Shown piece after piece: positions 6,768 through 14,361 of a stretch of DNA of 14,361 nucleotides. The position numbers and the translations under genes are program-made. The DNA comes from an uncultured Oscillospiraceae bacterium (GTDB taxonomy: Bacteria > Bacillota > Clostridia > Oscillospirales > Ruminococcaceae), in contig CAKSHT010000050.1 of assembly GCA_934457235.1 (NCBI GenBank), positions 1 through 14,361 on the forward strand, given 5' to 3'. The stretch's first letter is position 1. The number at the start of each line of letters is the position of its first letter. The notes below the pieces were generated by a model. The model was not told the origin of the DNA and searched no databases. It was given only the letters and a program-made list of their open reading frames with translations.

Positions 6768-6794
6768 AACCGGGCCGCATAATGCGACCCGGTT
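6768..6794. terminator. Bidirectional intrinsic terminator
   Basis: AACCGGG (6768-6774) pairs with CCCGGTT (6788-6794), with CGCA/TGCG inside and a TAA loop. A T-rich tract follows on the plus strand (TTCAATTTTT), and TTTTT follows on the minus strand. It sits between the converging small ORF (stop 6763) and the NERD gene (stop 6808) and can serve both. Confidence 0.88.
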
Positions 6795-6807
6795 CAATTT
6801 TTATACG

Positions 6808-7545
6808 CTATATCCCCGCGCTGTCCCGGAGTATCCTCGCGATGTGTTCCATTCTTGATTTGGAAAGCACCTCGCCGCGGTCGTATTCCCGCAGGAACTG
6901 CAAAAGCTCCTGACTCTCGCAGCAAACATAGTCGTTCTCACGCAGGGAAAGCTTCAGCCGTGCGTTCGACGAGGAGAAATACAGCACCGAATCTATCCAC
7001 ACGTCCTCACCGGCGGCGCTGAGTATGCTCTTGACTATATCGCGCTGGCGGCGCATCTGCTTTATGGGATTATCCATCAGCGTTTCCGTGACCTTTCCGT
7101 CGCGGTAGTGCTTGCGCTGGGTCCACTTGTCGTCACGCCAGGAACCGCTTATGGTGCCGGAGTGGTTCTTGACCTCTATTATAAGCACTCCGGAATGACA
7201 TACGATCAGCATGTCAAGCTCCGAACGTCCGCGCTTGTACCTCACCGGGAGGTTATGGAACACGATGTTCGTGCCGTGGAGCTTCTTGACCGTACGGAAC
7301 AGCCTCCGCTCGCCCTTTACGCCGGAATTCAGCACCGCGTACTGCCGCGCCAGGAACGCATAAGCTACGTTGCACAGAAATATCAGGATAATGAACACCG
7401 CCGCCACGATAGGCGTGCTATAAAGCTTCTTCCAGACGAAAAAGATCAGCAGCAGCACCGGCATAACGCCCAGTACTACCTGGGATATGAAAAGCACCTT
7501 TACCTTCCTGGTATTGTTGTTCCTACCTCGTATGATCTTGTTCAT
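6808..7545 (-). CDS. Membrane-anchored NERD-domain protein
   Basis: A 245-residue protein with two N-terminal membrane spans (about residues 17-38 and 44-66) followed by a NERD (nuclease-related) domain. Visible NERD features are GVKGER (75-80), ELDMLIVCHSGVLIIEVKNHSG with acidic residues 109 and 111 and the E124-x-K126 pair that resembles a restriction-endonuclease-type catalytic core, and the following SGSW. Nuclease activity of this family is predicted from fold and has little direct proof. The ATG at 7545 has GAGG 5 nt upstream. The gene begins 33 bp after ychF on the same strand and ends at the shared terminator, so it is probably the second gene of a ychF transcript. No restriction, toxin or phage-defence partner is nearby. 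Confidence 0.82.
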   Translation of the reverse strand: MNKIIRGRNNNTRKVKVLFISQVVLGVMPVLLLIFFVWKKLYSTPIVAAVFIILIFLCNVAYAFLARQYAVLNSGVKGERRLFRTVKKLHGTNIVFHNLPVRYKRGRSELDMLIVCHSGVLIIEVKNHSGTISGSWRDDKWTQRKHYRDGKVTETLMDNPIKQMRRQRDIVKSILSAAGEDVWIDSVLYFSSSNARLKLSLRENDYVCCESQELLQFLREYDRGEVLSKSRMEHIARILRDSAGI

Positions 7546-7578
7546 CAGGACCTCATTCCATCATGTACTATAAGGAGA

Positions 7579-8673
7579 TCAGACATTAAAACGGAACAGC
7601 GTTACATCGCCGTCCTGCATAACGTAATCCTTGCCCTCAAGGCGCACAAGTCCCTTTTCCTTTGCGGCAGCCATGCTTCCGCACGCCATGAGGTCGTCAA
7701 ACGCAACGATCTCTGCGCGGATAAAGCCCTTTTCGAAGTCCGTATGTATCTTTCCGGCTGCCTGCGGAGCCTTTGTGCCGCGGGTGATGGTCCACGCGCG
7801 TACCTCCTGCGGTCCCGCAGTCAGATAGGAAATAAGTCCCAGCAGATGGTAGCCGGTCTTGATGATTCTGGCAAGTCCGGAGCTTTCAAGGTGCATATCC
7901 GCAAGGAACAGCTCCTTGTCCTCGTCGCTCATGCCGGAAATCTCAGCCTCGATCTGCGCACAGATCGGCAGTACCTCCGCGTTCTCTTCCTTTGCGATGG
8001 CGCATACCGCCTGGTACTCCGGGTTGCTGTTGATGTCCCCGGTAAAGTCCGCCTCGGAGAGGTTCGCCGCATAAATTACCGGCTTGTTGGAGAGCAGGGG
8101 AGTATCCCTGAGCATAGCGCGCTCATCATCGGTGAAATCATAGCTGCGGGCGGATTTTCCGTTCTCCAGGTGAGCCTTCAGAGCTTCAAAGAAGTCTACT
8201 TCCTTCTGGAGGGACTTGTCGCCCTTCACTGCTTTCTTTGCACGGTCGATACGGCGTTCGAGTATCTCAAGATCGGAGAATATAAGCTCCAGGTTGATGG
8301 TTTCGATATCCCTTGCCGCGCCGATGCTGCCGTCAACATGGATTATATTGTCATCCTGGAAGCAGCGTACGACATGGACGATAGCGTCCACCTCGCGGAT
8401 ATTGGACAGGAACTTGTTGCCCAGTCCCTCGCCCTTGGAAGCGCCCTTTACCAGACCTGCGATGTCCACAAACTCCAGCGTTGCCGGGGTGAACTTCTCG
8501 GGGTGATACATTTCAGCAAGCTTGTCCAGGCGCTCGTCCGGTACGGAAACTATGCCGACGTTCGGCTCAATGGTGCAGAACGGATAATTTGCAGACTCCG
8601 CGCCTGCGTTTGTGAGTGCGTTGAAAAGGGTGCTCTTGCCGACATTCGGCAGACCTACCATACCTAATTTCAT
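7579..8673 (-). CDS. ychF: Ribosome-binding ATPase YchF (Obg-related, OLA1 family)
   Basis: A 364-residue P-loop protein of the normal family length. G1 is GLPNVGKST (7-15), G3 is DIAG (70-73), and G4 is the variant NLSE (204-207) in place of NKxD, which marks YchF and goes with a preference for ATP over GTP. The loop EPNVGIVSVPD and the TGS-like C-terminal domain (TITRGTKAPQAAGKIHTDFE to QDGDVTLFRFNV) are intact. It acts in the cytosol on ribosomes and in stress responses. GAGGAG lies about 10 nt upstream of the ATG. No clear promoter was found; the upstream DNA is the palindromic element at 8728-8904. A NERD-domain gene follows after 33 bp. Confidence 0.97.
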   Translation of the reverse strand: MKLGMVGLPNVGKSTLFNALTNAGAESANYPFCTIEPNVGIVSVPDERLDKLAEMYHPEKFTPATLEFVDIAGLVKGASKGEGLGNKFLSNIREVDAIVHVVRCFQDDNIIHVDGSIGAARDIETINLELIFSDLEILERRIDRAKKAVKGDKSLQKEVDFFEALKAHLENGKSARSYDFTDDERAMLRDTPLLSNKPVIYAANLSEADFTGDINSNPEYQAVCAIAKEENAEVLPICAQIEAEISGMSDEDKELFLADMHLESSGLARIIKTGYHLLGLISYLTAGPQEVRAWTITRGTKAPQAAGKIHTDFEKGFIRAEIVAFDDLMACGSMAAAKEKGLVRLEGKDYVMQDGDVTLFRFNV

Positions 8674-8727
8674 TTATGGGATTCTCCTCTGTTTTATGAT
8701 TGTTACACCATTATTTGATGATATCTC

Positions 8728-8904
8728 TACAGACTGCCGAGAAGCCATTAGATTCTAGGAACCCACATAACGGCTAGGCTTTGCGCATGCTGCCCTTTAT
8801 TGCCTGACATCGTGTCAGGCTTGGGGGCAGCAGCACAAACATCGTGTTTGTGCCTGTCGTTATGTGGAGTGACGACGAAGATGATGGGTTATCGACAGTC
8901 TGTA
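8728..8904. mobile_element. MITE-like element with nested inverted repeats
   Basis: The ends TACAGACTGCCGAGAAGCCAT (8728-8748) and the complement of 8884-8904 agree at 18 of 21 positions, and both begin with TA, which would fit a TA target duplication. Inside, CCACATAACG (8763-8772) pairs with CGTTATGTGG (8858-8867), and GCTGCCC (8789-8795) with GGGCAGC (8825-8831). Two perfect hairpins carry the same TCG loop: GCCTGACA/TGTCAGGC (8802-8820) and GCACAAACA/TGTTTGTGC (8833-8853). No ORF is present. It fills most of the 356-bp gap between divergent ychF and the lipoprotein gene. It could be a non-autonomous transposon; mobility is inferred, since only one copy is in view. Confidence 0.65.
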
Positions 8905-8963
8905 TATATTGTACCACTTTTTTATTAATATTTCAAGTAGTATTTTTGCCCGCTAACCAGCGG

Positions 8964-8992
8964 TTGCAATTCCGGCGGGAATGATGTATAAT
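8964..8992 (+). promoter_or_regulatory. Promoter of the lipoprotein/HAD phosphatase pair
   Basis: TTGCAA (8964-8969), a 17-bp spacer and TATAAT (8987-8992) form a good sigma-A promoter 38 bp before the start codon. A small inverted repeat CCGCT/AGCGG (8950-8963) abuts the -35, and ATTCC/GGAAT lies in the spacer. Either could be an operator, but nothing in view names a regulator. Confidence 0.85.
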
Positions 8993-9029
8993 TAACGCAT
9001 ACCTTTTTCTTAATTATAAGGAGAACAAC

Positions 9030-9665
9030 ATGAAAAAGACGCTCGCCGCAGCCGCGGTATTATTCACAACGATAGCACTGACTGCCTGCTCCGGCAGCAA
9101 GCCCGCAGCAACGCTGAAAAAAACTGACGCCTCCGCAGATGTCACCACCTGCGGCATGGAAATACAGTTCCCGGCGGACTGGGAGGTACTTGTCGGCGAT
9201 GATGTATACGACAAGCTTTTTGAAAACAGCTCCGGCAGCTATGCAGACGCTGATAAGCTCAAAGAAAGCTACACCGCCGATGGAGCCGCGTACCTCCTGT
9301 ACGCCGCCAGCCCCGACCAAACAGCCATGATAACGCTGACCACGCTTGAGATAACCGCCGACGAAAACACCGGAGAACAGCTGACGCTCGAAGAATACGC
9401 ACACACCAATCACAACAACTCCCTCATCGGCTGGCAAATCGACGGCTACACGCTGGAAAACACCGGTTTTGAAAGCCAGACCACCGGCGGCGCTGAGGGC
9501 TGGAACTCCAGATGCGAGGTATACACAGACGATCAGCTGCTGATGGGTCAGTCCGAATTCACGTTCGAATACGGCGGGTGCTTCTGTTCGCTCCAGACCT
9601 ACTATCACACGCCGGAAGCAGGCAGCGATATCACCGCTATAGTATCCGGCATTTCCGCGAAGTAA
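9030..9665 (+). CDS. Hypothetical lipoprotein
   Basis: A 211-residue precursor with MKKT, a hydrophobic Ala/Leu-rich run and the lipobox LTAC (Cys20), so it is expected to be anchored to the outer face of the membrane. The mature part begins with a linker rich in Ser, Ala and Lys and then a mixed beta-rich domain. It includes CGMEIQFPADWEV, a pattern common in small Firmicutes lipoproteins of unknown role (a strand followed by a P-x-x-W turn). Three further cysteines occur (Cys41 and a C-x-C pair near the C-terminus, GGCFCSL). AAGGAG lies 6 nt before the ATG. It shares a promoter and a TAATG stop/start overlap with the HAD gene that follows. Function unknown. Confidence 0.8.
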   Translation: MKKTLAAAAVLFTTIALTACSGSKPAATLKKTDASADVTTCGMEIQFPADWEVLVGDDVYDKLFENSSGSYADADKLKESYTADGAAYLLYAASPDQTAMITLTTLEITADENTGEQLTLEEYAHTNHNNSLIGWQIDGYTLENTGFESQTTGGAEGWNSRCEVYTDDQLLMGQSEFTFEYGGCFCSLQTYYHTPEAGSDITAIVSGISAK

Positions 9666-10324
9666 TGAGGGCGCTCCGTGACATATCCGCCGCGATATTT
9701 GATATCGACGGCACTCTCCTTGACAGCTCCGGTATATGGGAAGATCTTGGCGGACGGTACCTCCGTGGTATCGGAGTGACTCCGCGTCCCGGACTTGCCG
9801 GGATACTGGCGCCGATGACCATGCAGGAAAGCTGCCAATACCTCCGTGAAACCTATGGGCTTCCCGCAAGTGAAGCCGATATCCAGTCCGGGCTGCTCGG
9901 CATGATCTCCCGGTTCTACCGCGAAGAATGCGCGCTGAAGCCCGGAGCTGCGGAACTTCTGGAAGTACTGCAAAATCGGGGAGTAACGATGGCCCTGGCG
10001 ACGGCAGGAGACCGCGAACTGTCCCGGACGGCGCTCGACCGGCTAGGAGTTCTGCGGTATTTTTCCGGGATAGTCACCTGCGATGAATACGGCAGCAAGA
10101 ACCGCCCCGGAATTTTCCTCGCGGCGGCTGTCCTCACCGGAAGTTCCCCGACTGAGTGCGCAATTTTTGAGGACTCTCTACAGGCAGTGCGCACCGCGGA
10201 TTCAGCGGGATTTCTGACCGCAGCGGTACGTGATATTTCCGAGCCGCGGCAGGACGAGCTGCGAAGCTGCGCCGACTTTTACGCCGAGAGCCTGTCAGAC
10301 TATGCCGTTATGCTGAAAATATGA
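9665..10324 (+). CDS. HAD-superfamily hydrolase (beta-phosphoglucomutase/phosphatase-like)
   Basis: A 219-residue cytosolic HAD subfamily IA enzyme. Motif I is DIDGTLLD with the nucleophile Asp13 and acid/base Asp15, motif II Thr113 is in ALATAGD, motif III Lys145 is in SKNRPGIF, and motif IV Glu169-Asp170 is in IFEDS. The helical cap lies between residues 20 and 90, the IA arrangement. Family members dephosphorylate small sugar or nucleotide phosphates or act as phosphoglucomutases; the substrate cannot be told here. The ATG overlaps the stop of the lipoprotein gene (TAATG) and has no ribosome binding site of its own, so translation is probably coupled. An earlier in-frame ATG at 9512 lies inside the upstream gene and encodes Arg-rich shadow sequence. 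Motif III is SKNRP where GKPxP is usual. Confidence 0.88.
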   Translation: MRALRDISAAIFDIDGTLLDSSGIWEDLGGRYLRGIGVTPRPGLAGILAPMTMQESCQYLRETYGLPASEADIQSGLLGMISRFYREECALKPGAAELLEVLQNRGVTMALATAGDRELSRTALDRLGVLRYFSGIVTCDEYGSKNRPGIFLAAAVLTGSSPTECAIFEDSLQAVRTADSAGFLTAAVRDISEPRQDELRSCADFYAESLSDYAVMLKI

Positions 10325-10343
10325 AACAGCGGCATTATTTTTT
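10302..10343 (+). terminator. Probable intrinsic terminator overlapping the end of the HAD gene
   Basis: ATGCC (10302-10306) pairs with GGCAT (10331-10335), and GCTG (10312-10315) with CAGC (10327-10330), leaving a 5-nt bulge on the left arm. TA and six T (10338-10343) follow. The stem includes the last codons and the stop of the HAD gene. It would separate this pair from the lepA operon, whose promoter begins 12 bp later. Confidence 0.55.
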
Positions 10344-10354
10344 CGCAATACCCC

Positions 10355-10383
10355 TTAACATTTTCGCAAAAATATGTTATAAT
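10355..10383 (+). promoter_or_regulatory. Promoter of the lepA operon
   Basis: TTAACA (10355-10360), a 17-bp spacer and TATAAT (10378-10383) lie 43 bp before the membrane-protein ATG. A direct repeat TTTTCGCAA occurs at 10340-10348 and 10361-10369, 21 bp apart and so on the same face of the helix, flanking the -35. It may be an operator or chance; the first copy overlaps the T-tract of the preceding terminator. Confidence 0.82.
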
Positions 10384-10425
10384 AAAAAAGTATGTTATAT
10401 CAACCGGAACACTGAAAGGAAAAAC

Positions 10426-11145
10426 ATGGACGAGCTTAAAGATACAAAGAACACCCCCGATCCGGAGGAAACGGAAACCTCCCCGGAAGTCACAGATACC
10501 CCGGAGGAAGCCGACGGCGAATACACCGGAATGTCAAAGAAAAAGGCGGCATTCCTGAAAGTCCTGCCAATGCTGATAGTCATTGCCTGCACGGGACTTT
10601 TCGCCTGGGGAATAAAGGCGATCATCGGAGTTTTCTATGCTCCGCACGACGAGATCTTTACGAAAACCGATGGTGAGAATCAGTACACGATCGTGAAATG
10701 CTACCAGAATCCGTCGTCGTATTTCTACATCTACAACAGCGACGCATTCGTGTATAACGAAGCGGATTACGACAACGTGGCCGGCGAGCACAATGACGCG
10801 CATCTCACCAAGGTACCGGAAGTATATTTCGTGCTGAACGAGACCGCACCGGACGTTGAAACAACCACCGTCAAGCAGATCGCCGAGGGCAACGGACTGA
10901 CCGTGTTCCAGTTCGGCGAATTCGTATTGTATAAGCTGGAGGGACAGTACGGAGTATTCGCGCCGCTGCGTGAATACACCGAAAGCGCCACCTCCCGCAA
11001 GAATGACCTTTACGTCGTGCGCCAGCTGCTGAAAAACGACAACTGGAAGAACTTCGAAATGCCCGCTGACAGCGAAAGGAGCTTCCAGGATATCCTGGAG
11101 AAGCTGGAATGGCACCTTGATACCGAATACGCCGAAGATCAGTAA
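10426..11145 (+). CDS. Hypothetical single-span membrane protein
   Basis: A 239-residue protein I cannot assign to a family. An acidic, Pro/Thr/Glu-rich, probably disordered N-terminus (residues 1-35) precedes a basic SKKK patch. One membrane span follows (about 46-70, PMLIVIACTGLFAWGIKAII), then an outside domain of about 165 residues rich in Tyr and acidic residues. By the positive-inside rule the N-terminus is cytosolic. AAAGGA lies 5 nt before the ATG at 10426; a longer in-frame ORF from 10321 would begin in the terminator/promoter region and is rejected. It is the first gene after the promoter and lies 32 bp before lepA, so it should be co-transcribed with lepA and hemW. No cysteine pair or catalytic motif stands out. 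Confidence 0.8.
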   Translation: MDELKDTKNTPDPEETETSPEVTDTPEEADGEYTGMSKKKAAFLKVLPMLIVIACTGLFAWGIKAIIGVFYAPHDEIFTKTDGENQYTIVKCYQNPSSYFYIYNSDAFVYNEADYDNVAGEHNDAHLTKVPEVYFVLNETAPDVETTTVKQIAEGNGLTVFQFGEFVLYKLEGQYGVFAPLREYTESATSRKNDLYVVRQLLKNDNWKNFEMPADSERSFQDILEKLEWHLDTEYAEDQ

Positions 11146-11177
11146 TTCATCAATTCATCTGAAAGGAATACAAATAA

Positions 11178-12995
11178 ATGGCTGACACTAGCTATCTTTC
11201 CAAGATACGCAATTTCTGCATTATCGCACACATCGACCACGGTAAGTCCACCCTTGCCGACCGTATCCTTGAGCAGACCCAGACCGTCGCTCTCCGCGAC
11301 ATGGAGGAACAGCTGCTGGATAACATGGATATCGAGCGCGAGCGCGGCATCACCATCAAGGCGCGCGCAGTGCGTCTGAAATACCATGCGGACAACGGCG
11401 AGGACTACATCTTCAATCTCATCGACACCCCAGGTCACGTGGACTTCAACTACGAGGTTTCACGCTCGCTGGTGGCATGCGAAGGCGCTCTGCTCATCGT
11501 TGACGCTTCCCAGGGTATCGAGGCACAGACCCTTGCAAACACCTACCTTGCCGTAGAAAACGACCTGGAGGTAGTGCCGGTAATAAACAAGATAGATCTG
11601 CCCTCTGCGCACCCCGAACAGGTCAAGGAGGAGATAGAGAACGTCATCGGCATTCCCGCCGAGGACGCACCGGAGATCTCCGCGAAGATGGGCATTAATA
11701 TCCACGCCGTTATGGAAGCTGTAGTAAAGTCGATCCCCGCGCCCAAGGGCGATCCGGAAGCTCCGCTGAAGGCGCTTATATTCGACAGCTACTACGATAG
11801 CTACAAGGGCGTTATCACATATATCCGCGTTAAAGAGGGCAGTGTGAAGCCCGGCGACCGTATCCGCATGATGGCGACCGGCGCCGAATTCTCCGTCGTT
11901 GAGACCGGCGTCATGGGCGCGACTGAGCTTGTTCCCTGCTCCGGGCTGAAAGCCGGCGAAGTAGGCTACATCGCTGCTTCCATCAAGTCCATCGGCGAAA
12001 CCAAAGTAGGCGACACCGTGACCTCCGCCGAGAATCCTGCCGACGAAGCGCTTCCAGGCTACCGCGAGGTAAATCCGATGGTGTTCAGCGGTATCTACCC
12101 GGCTGACGGCGCCAAGTACGTTGACCTGCGTGACGCGCTGGAAAAGCTCCAGCTGAACGACGCTTCACTGTCATTTGAGCCGGAAACCTCCGTTGCACTG
12201 GGCTTCGGCTTCCGCTGCGGATTCCTTGGACTCCTGCACATGGAGATAATCCAGGAGCGTATCGAGCGCGAATACAACCTCGATATCATCACCACCGCGC
12301 CCTCCGTTGTCTACAAGATAGAACTGACCGACGGCTCCGTGAAGATGATAGACAACCCGACGAACTACCCAGACCCCTCCGAGATCGCCCAGGCGTACGA
12401 GCCTATGGTGAACGCCCATGTATACGCACCATCGGAGTACGTCGGAAATATAATGGAGCTTTGCCAGAACCGCCGCGGTGTTTTCAGAGACATGAAGTAC
12501 ATTGACGAAACCCGCGTTGACCTGCACTACGAGCTCCCGCTGAACGAGATAGTATACGACTTCTTCGACGCACTGAAATCCCGTACCCGCGGCTACGCAA
12601 GCTACGATTACGAGATGATGGGCTTCGTTCCGTCAAAGCTTGTCAAGCTGGACATCCTGCTCAACGGCGACGTTATCGACGCGCTGTCCTTTATCGTGCA
12701 CAACGACAAGGCTTACGAGCGCGCCCGCAAGATGGCGGAGAAGCTCAAGGAGCATATCCCGCGGCAGATGTTCGAAATTCCGATACAGGCTGCAGTCGGC
12801 GGAAAGATAATCGCCAGAGAAACCATAAAGGCGCTTCGCAAGGACGTCCTCGCAAAATGCTACGGCGGCGATATCACCCGAAAGAAAAAGCTGCTTGAAA
12901 AGCAGAAAGAGGGTAAGAAGCGCATGCGTGCGTTCGGTACCGTCGAAGTCCCGCAGGAAGCGTTCATGGCTGTGCTCAAGCTTGATGATGAGTAA
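11178..12995 (+). CDS. lepA: Elongation factor 4 (LepA), ribosome back-translocating GTPase
   Basis: A 605-residue translational GTPase of normal length. G1 is AHIDHGKS (17-24), the switch I region is [11 protein letters not shown]3 is DTPGH (83-87) and G4 is NKID (137-140). An EF-G-like domain II ([14 protein letters not shown]), domain III/V blocks ([20 protein letters not shown]) and the LepA-specific C-terminal domain ([21 protein letters not shown]...[12 protein letters not shown]) are all present. LepA acts on ribosomes and influences initiation and ribosome assembly under stress. AAAGGA lies about 10 nt upstream of the ATG. It overlaps hemW by 11 bp, a common lepA-hemW pairing in Firmicutes. 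A tandem AATTCATC repeat occupies part of the short gap before it. Confidence 0.98.
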   Translation: MADTSYLSKIRNFCIIAHIDHGKSTLADRILEQTQTVALRDMEEQLLDNMDIERERGITIKARAVRLKYHADNGEDYIFNLIDTPGHVDFNYEVSRSLVACEGALLIVDASQGIEAQTLANTYLAVENDLEVVPVINKIDLPSAHPEQVKEEIENVIGIPAEDAPEISAKMGINIHAVMEAVVKSIPAPKGDPEAPLKALIFDSYYDSYKGVITYIRVKEGSVKPGDRIRMMATGAEFSVVETGVMGATELVPCSGLKAGEVGYIAASIKSIGETKVGDTVTSAENPADEALPGYREVNPMVFSGIYPADGAKYVDLRDALEKLQLNDASLSFEPETSVALGFGFRCGFLGLLHMEIIQERIEREYNLDIITTAPSVVYKIELTDGSVKMIDNPTNYPDPSEIAQAYEPMVNAHVYAPSEYVGNIMELCQNRRGVFRDMKYIDETRVDLHYELPLNEIVYDFFDALKSRTRGYASYDYEMMGFVPSKLVKLDILLNGDVIDALSFIVHNDKAYERARKMAEKLKEHIPRQMFEIPIQAAVGGKIIARETIKALRKDVLAKCYGGDITRKKKLLEKQKEGKKRMRAFGTVEVPQEAFMAVLKLDDE

Positions 12996-14055
12996 TTCGC
13001 GGGGGCTGTATATCCACGTTCCGTTCTGCCTGCGCAAGTGTCCCTACTGCGACTTCTACTCCGTGACGGAGGAAGCACTCCGGGCGAATTACGCCGAGGC
13101 GGTCGTGCGGAACCTGCGGAATTATCATGAGCCGTTCGACACCGTGTATTTCGGCGGAGGTACGCCTAATCTTATCGCGCCGTACATGGCTGAAATACTG
13201 TCGGCGGTGAATATCGCGCCGGGGGCTGAGGTGTCCTCGGAATGCAACCCCGCCTCCGCCACCCCGGAAACACTGGAACTGCTGCGGAATGCAGGCGTGA
13301 ACCGTATTTCCGCCGGAGTGCAGTCGCTCCAGGACGGCGAACTGAAAAAGCTCGGCAGGCTCCACGACGCCGCCCAGGCAGTGGAGCTGATAAACTCTGC
13401 GCACAGCGCCGGATTTGACAGCATTTCCGCGGACGTAATGCTCGGAATCCCCGGGCAGACCGCGGCTTCGCTGACGGACACGATAGAGCGGCTCGCGGAA
13501 CTGCCGATACAGCATATTTCAGCGTACATGCTGACACTTGAACCCGCTACGCCGTTCGGGAAATCCCCGCCGTCCGATATGGCTGACGATGATAAGATGG
13601 CTGACTTATACGCGCTCTGCCAGGAGCTATGCAAACAGCACGGATTCGCGCAGTACGAAATAAGCAACTTTGCCCGGAAGGGCTTCCAGTGCCGGCACAA
13701 TCTGAAATACTGGCGCGACGAAGAGTATCTCGGAATAGGTCCGGCGGCGCATTCGTTCTATGCCGGGAAGCGCTTTGCGGTGCCACGGGACGTCCGGGCG
13801 TTCATCAGCGCGGACCGTCAGCCGGTGGAAGTCACCGACGACAGCCCCGGAGATTACGACGAGCAGGTCATGATGAGAATGCGGCTTGCGGAGGGTATTC
13901 CTGAAGAGCTGTACAGACCGCTTGAAAAGGCGCTGCGCCTGCTCCCGGACGATTATTACACGCTGGAGAACGGCAGACTTGCACTCACGGCAAATGGATT
14001 CCCGGTGTATAATTACATCGTGTCGCTGCTTCTGGCACACAAGGAGAAAACATGA
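12985..14055 (+). CDS. hemW: Radical SAM haem chaperone HemW (coproporphyrinogen III oxidase-like)
   Basis: A protein of about 356 residues. The N-terminal radical-SAM signature is [10 protein letters not shown], with Cys 15, 19 and 22 binding the [4Fe-4S] cluster. FGGGTPN (56-62) is the SAM-contacting glycine motif. Later blocks are [34 protein letters not shown] and [19 protein letters not shown], which are usual in HemW. It is often annotated as oxygen-independent coproporphyrinogen III oxidase, but the family inserts haem into respiratory proteins; its role in an anaerobe is less clear. Two adjacent ATG codons (12985 and 12988) overlap the end of lepA, and either could be the start, by translational coupling, since no strong ribosome binding site is seen. 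The longer open frame back to 12895 lies inside lepA and is not coding. The stop overlaps the next start (ATGA). Confidence 0.93.
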   Translation: MMSNSRGLYIHVPFCLRKCPYCDFYSVTEEALRANYAEAVVRNLRNYHEPFDTVYFGGGTPNLIAPYMAEILSAVNIAPGAEVSSECNPASATPETLELLRNAGVNRISAGVQSLQDGELKKLGRLHDAAQAVELINSAHSAGFDSISADVMLGIPGQTAASLTDTIERLAELPIQHISAYMLTLEPATPFGKSPPSDMADDDKMADLYALCQELCKQHGFAQYEISNFARKGFQCRHNLKYWRDEEYLGIGPAAHSFYAGKRFAVPRDVRAFISADRQPVEVTDDSPGDYDEQVMMRMRLAEGIPEELYRPLEKALRLLPDDYYTLENGRLALTANGFPVYNYIVSLLLAHKEKT

Positions 14056-14361
14056 GAAGAAAAGACCGCGAAGTCACTGACAACGCCAGGATAGACGAGA
14101 TAATCACCCGCTGCAGCTGCTGCCGTATCGGCTTCAACGACGGCGGAGAAGTGTATATAGTCCCGCTGAATTTCGGATTCGTACAGCGCGGCGGCAAGCG
14201 TGTGCTGTACTTCCACAGCGCGAAAGAGGGACGCAAGATAGACCTGCTGAAAAACGGCTGCGGCGTCGGCTTTGAGATGGACTGCGGTTACGCGCTCCAT
14301 CCGGGCGAAGTCCCCTGCGACTGCTATGCGGAGTTCAGCAGCATAATCGGCACCGGACGCG
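14052..14361 (+). CDS. Pyridoxamine 5'-phosphate oxidase-like (NimA-type) flavoprotein, 3' truncated
   Basis: The first 103 codons of a gene that runs off the window. It opens [10 protein letters not shown], then a Cys-rich turn CSCCRIGF, then GEVYIVPLNFGFV and GKRVLYFHSAKEGRKIDLL, and later DCGYALHPGEVPCDCYAEF. This pattern is typical of the pyridoxamine 5'-phosphate oxidase-related split-barrel family that includes NimA nitroimidazole reductases. Members bind FMN, and some use other cofactors. AAGGAG sits 6 nt before the ATG, which overlaps the hemW stop by 4 bp, so it belongs to the lepA-hemW transcript. The substrate is unknown, and drug resistance cannot be inferred from this. Confidence 0.85.
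   Translation, partial: MRRKDREVTDNARIDEIITRCSCCRIGFNDGGEVYIVPLNFGFVQRGGKRVLYFHSAKEGRKIDLLKNGCGVGFEMDCGYALHPGEVPCDCYAEFSSIIGTGR

Noticed and set aside
6406..6858. 150-codon plus-strand frame overlapping the small ORF, with AAGGAG before a GTG at 6547
   Set aside because: The product is Arg/Pro-rich without a domain, runs through the strong terminator at 6768-6794 and into the end of the NERD gene. The 6581 frame ends cleanly before the terminator.
7108..8667. 519-codon plus-strand open frame
   Set aside because: It runs antisense across ychF, the intergenic gap and the NERD gene, with no domain and no ribosome binding site; a shadow of two real genes.
8762..8867. Reading the 8.8-kb palindrome as an ordinary terminator
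   Set aside because: The flanking genes diverge, so no transcript needs to end there, and the element has several nested stems and terminal repeats but no U-tract in the right place.
1..14361. CRISPR array, prophage, defence island or biosynthetic cluster
   Set aside because: No repeat-spacer pattern, cas, integrase, restriction-modification or tailoring genes were seen. The NERD protein alone is not enough to call a defence system.

Overview
The window looks like a chromosomal core region of a Gram-positive anaerobe of the Clostridia, most likely a Ruminococcus-like member of the Oscillospiraceae. The grounds are a sugar epimerase that closely resembles the cellobiose 2-epimerase I remember from Ruminococcus albus, purine-rich AAAGGA/AAGGAG ribosome binding sites, several near-consensus TTGACA-17-TATAAT promoters, and SecA with a C-terminal zinc motif. 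The species cannot be fixed from this sequence alone. No phage, plasmid, CRISPR or insertion-sequence transposase gene is visible.

Positions 1-8673 are read almost entirely on the minus strand. From the left edge inward they hold: a cut tRNA-Arg(UCU) and a complete tRNA-Gly(UCC) under one consensus promoter; a PnuC-family vitamin/nucleoside transporter with its own promoter and a folded leader of about 100 nt; a lipoprotein resembling a membrane fusion protein; the cellobiose 2-epimerase; a repeat-rich spacer; secA; and an ychF/NERD-domain pair. The one plus-strand gene in this half is a 60-residue Cys/Pro-rich ORF diverging from secA. A bidirectional terminator separates that ORF from the NERD gene.

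Positions 9000-14361 are read on the plus strand. A lipoprotein gene and a HAD-family phosphatase overlap by one base and end in a probable terminator. A new promoter then precedes a single-span membrane protein, lepA (elongation factor 4), hemW (radical-SAM haem chaperone family) and the first 310 bases of a pyridoxamine 5'-phosphate oxidase-like flavoprotein. The gaps and overlaps in this last group (32 bp, 11 bp, 4 bp) indicate one transcript.

The divergent gap at 8674-9029 carries a compact element of about 177 bp. It has imperfect terminal inverted repeats beginning TACAGACTG and a nested cruciform core, and looks like a non-autonomous MITE. A second palindrome of about 110 bp lies directly behind secA.

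Most of the window is housekeeping: protein export (secA), translation quality control (lepA, ychF), tRNAs and haem or redox enzymes. I find no convincing new multi-gene system. The less ordinary items are the folded leader of the pnuC-like gene, the two palindromic elements, the 14-bp hairpin between the tRNAs, the small Cys-containing ORF opposite secA, and the epimerase sitting apart from any visible mannan or cellobiose genes.
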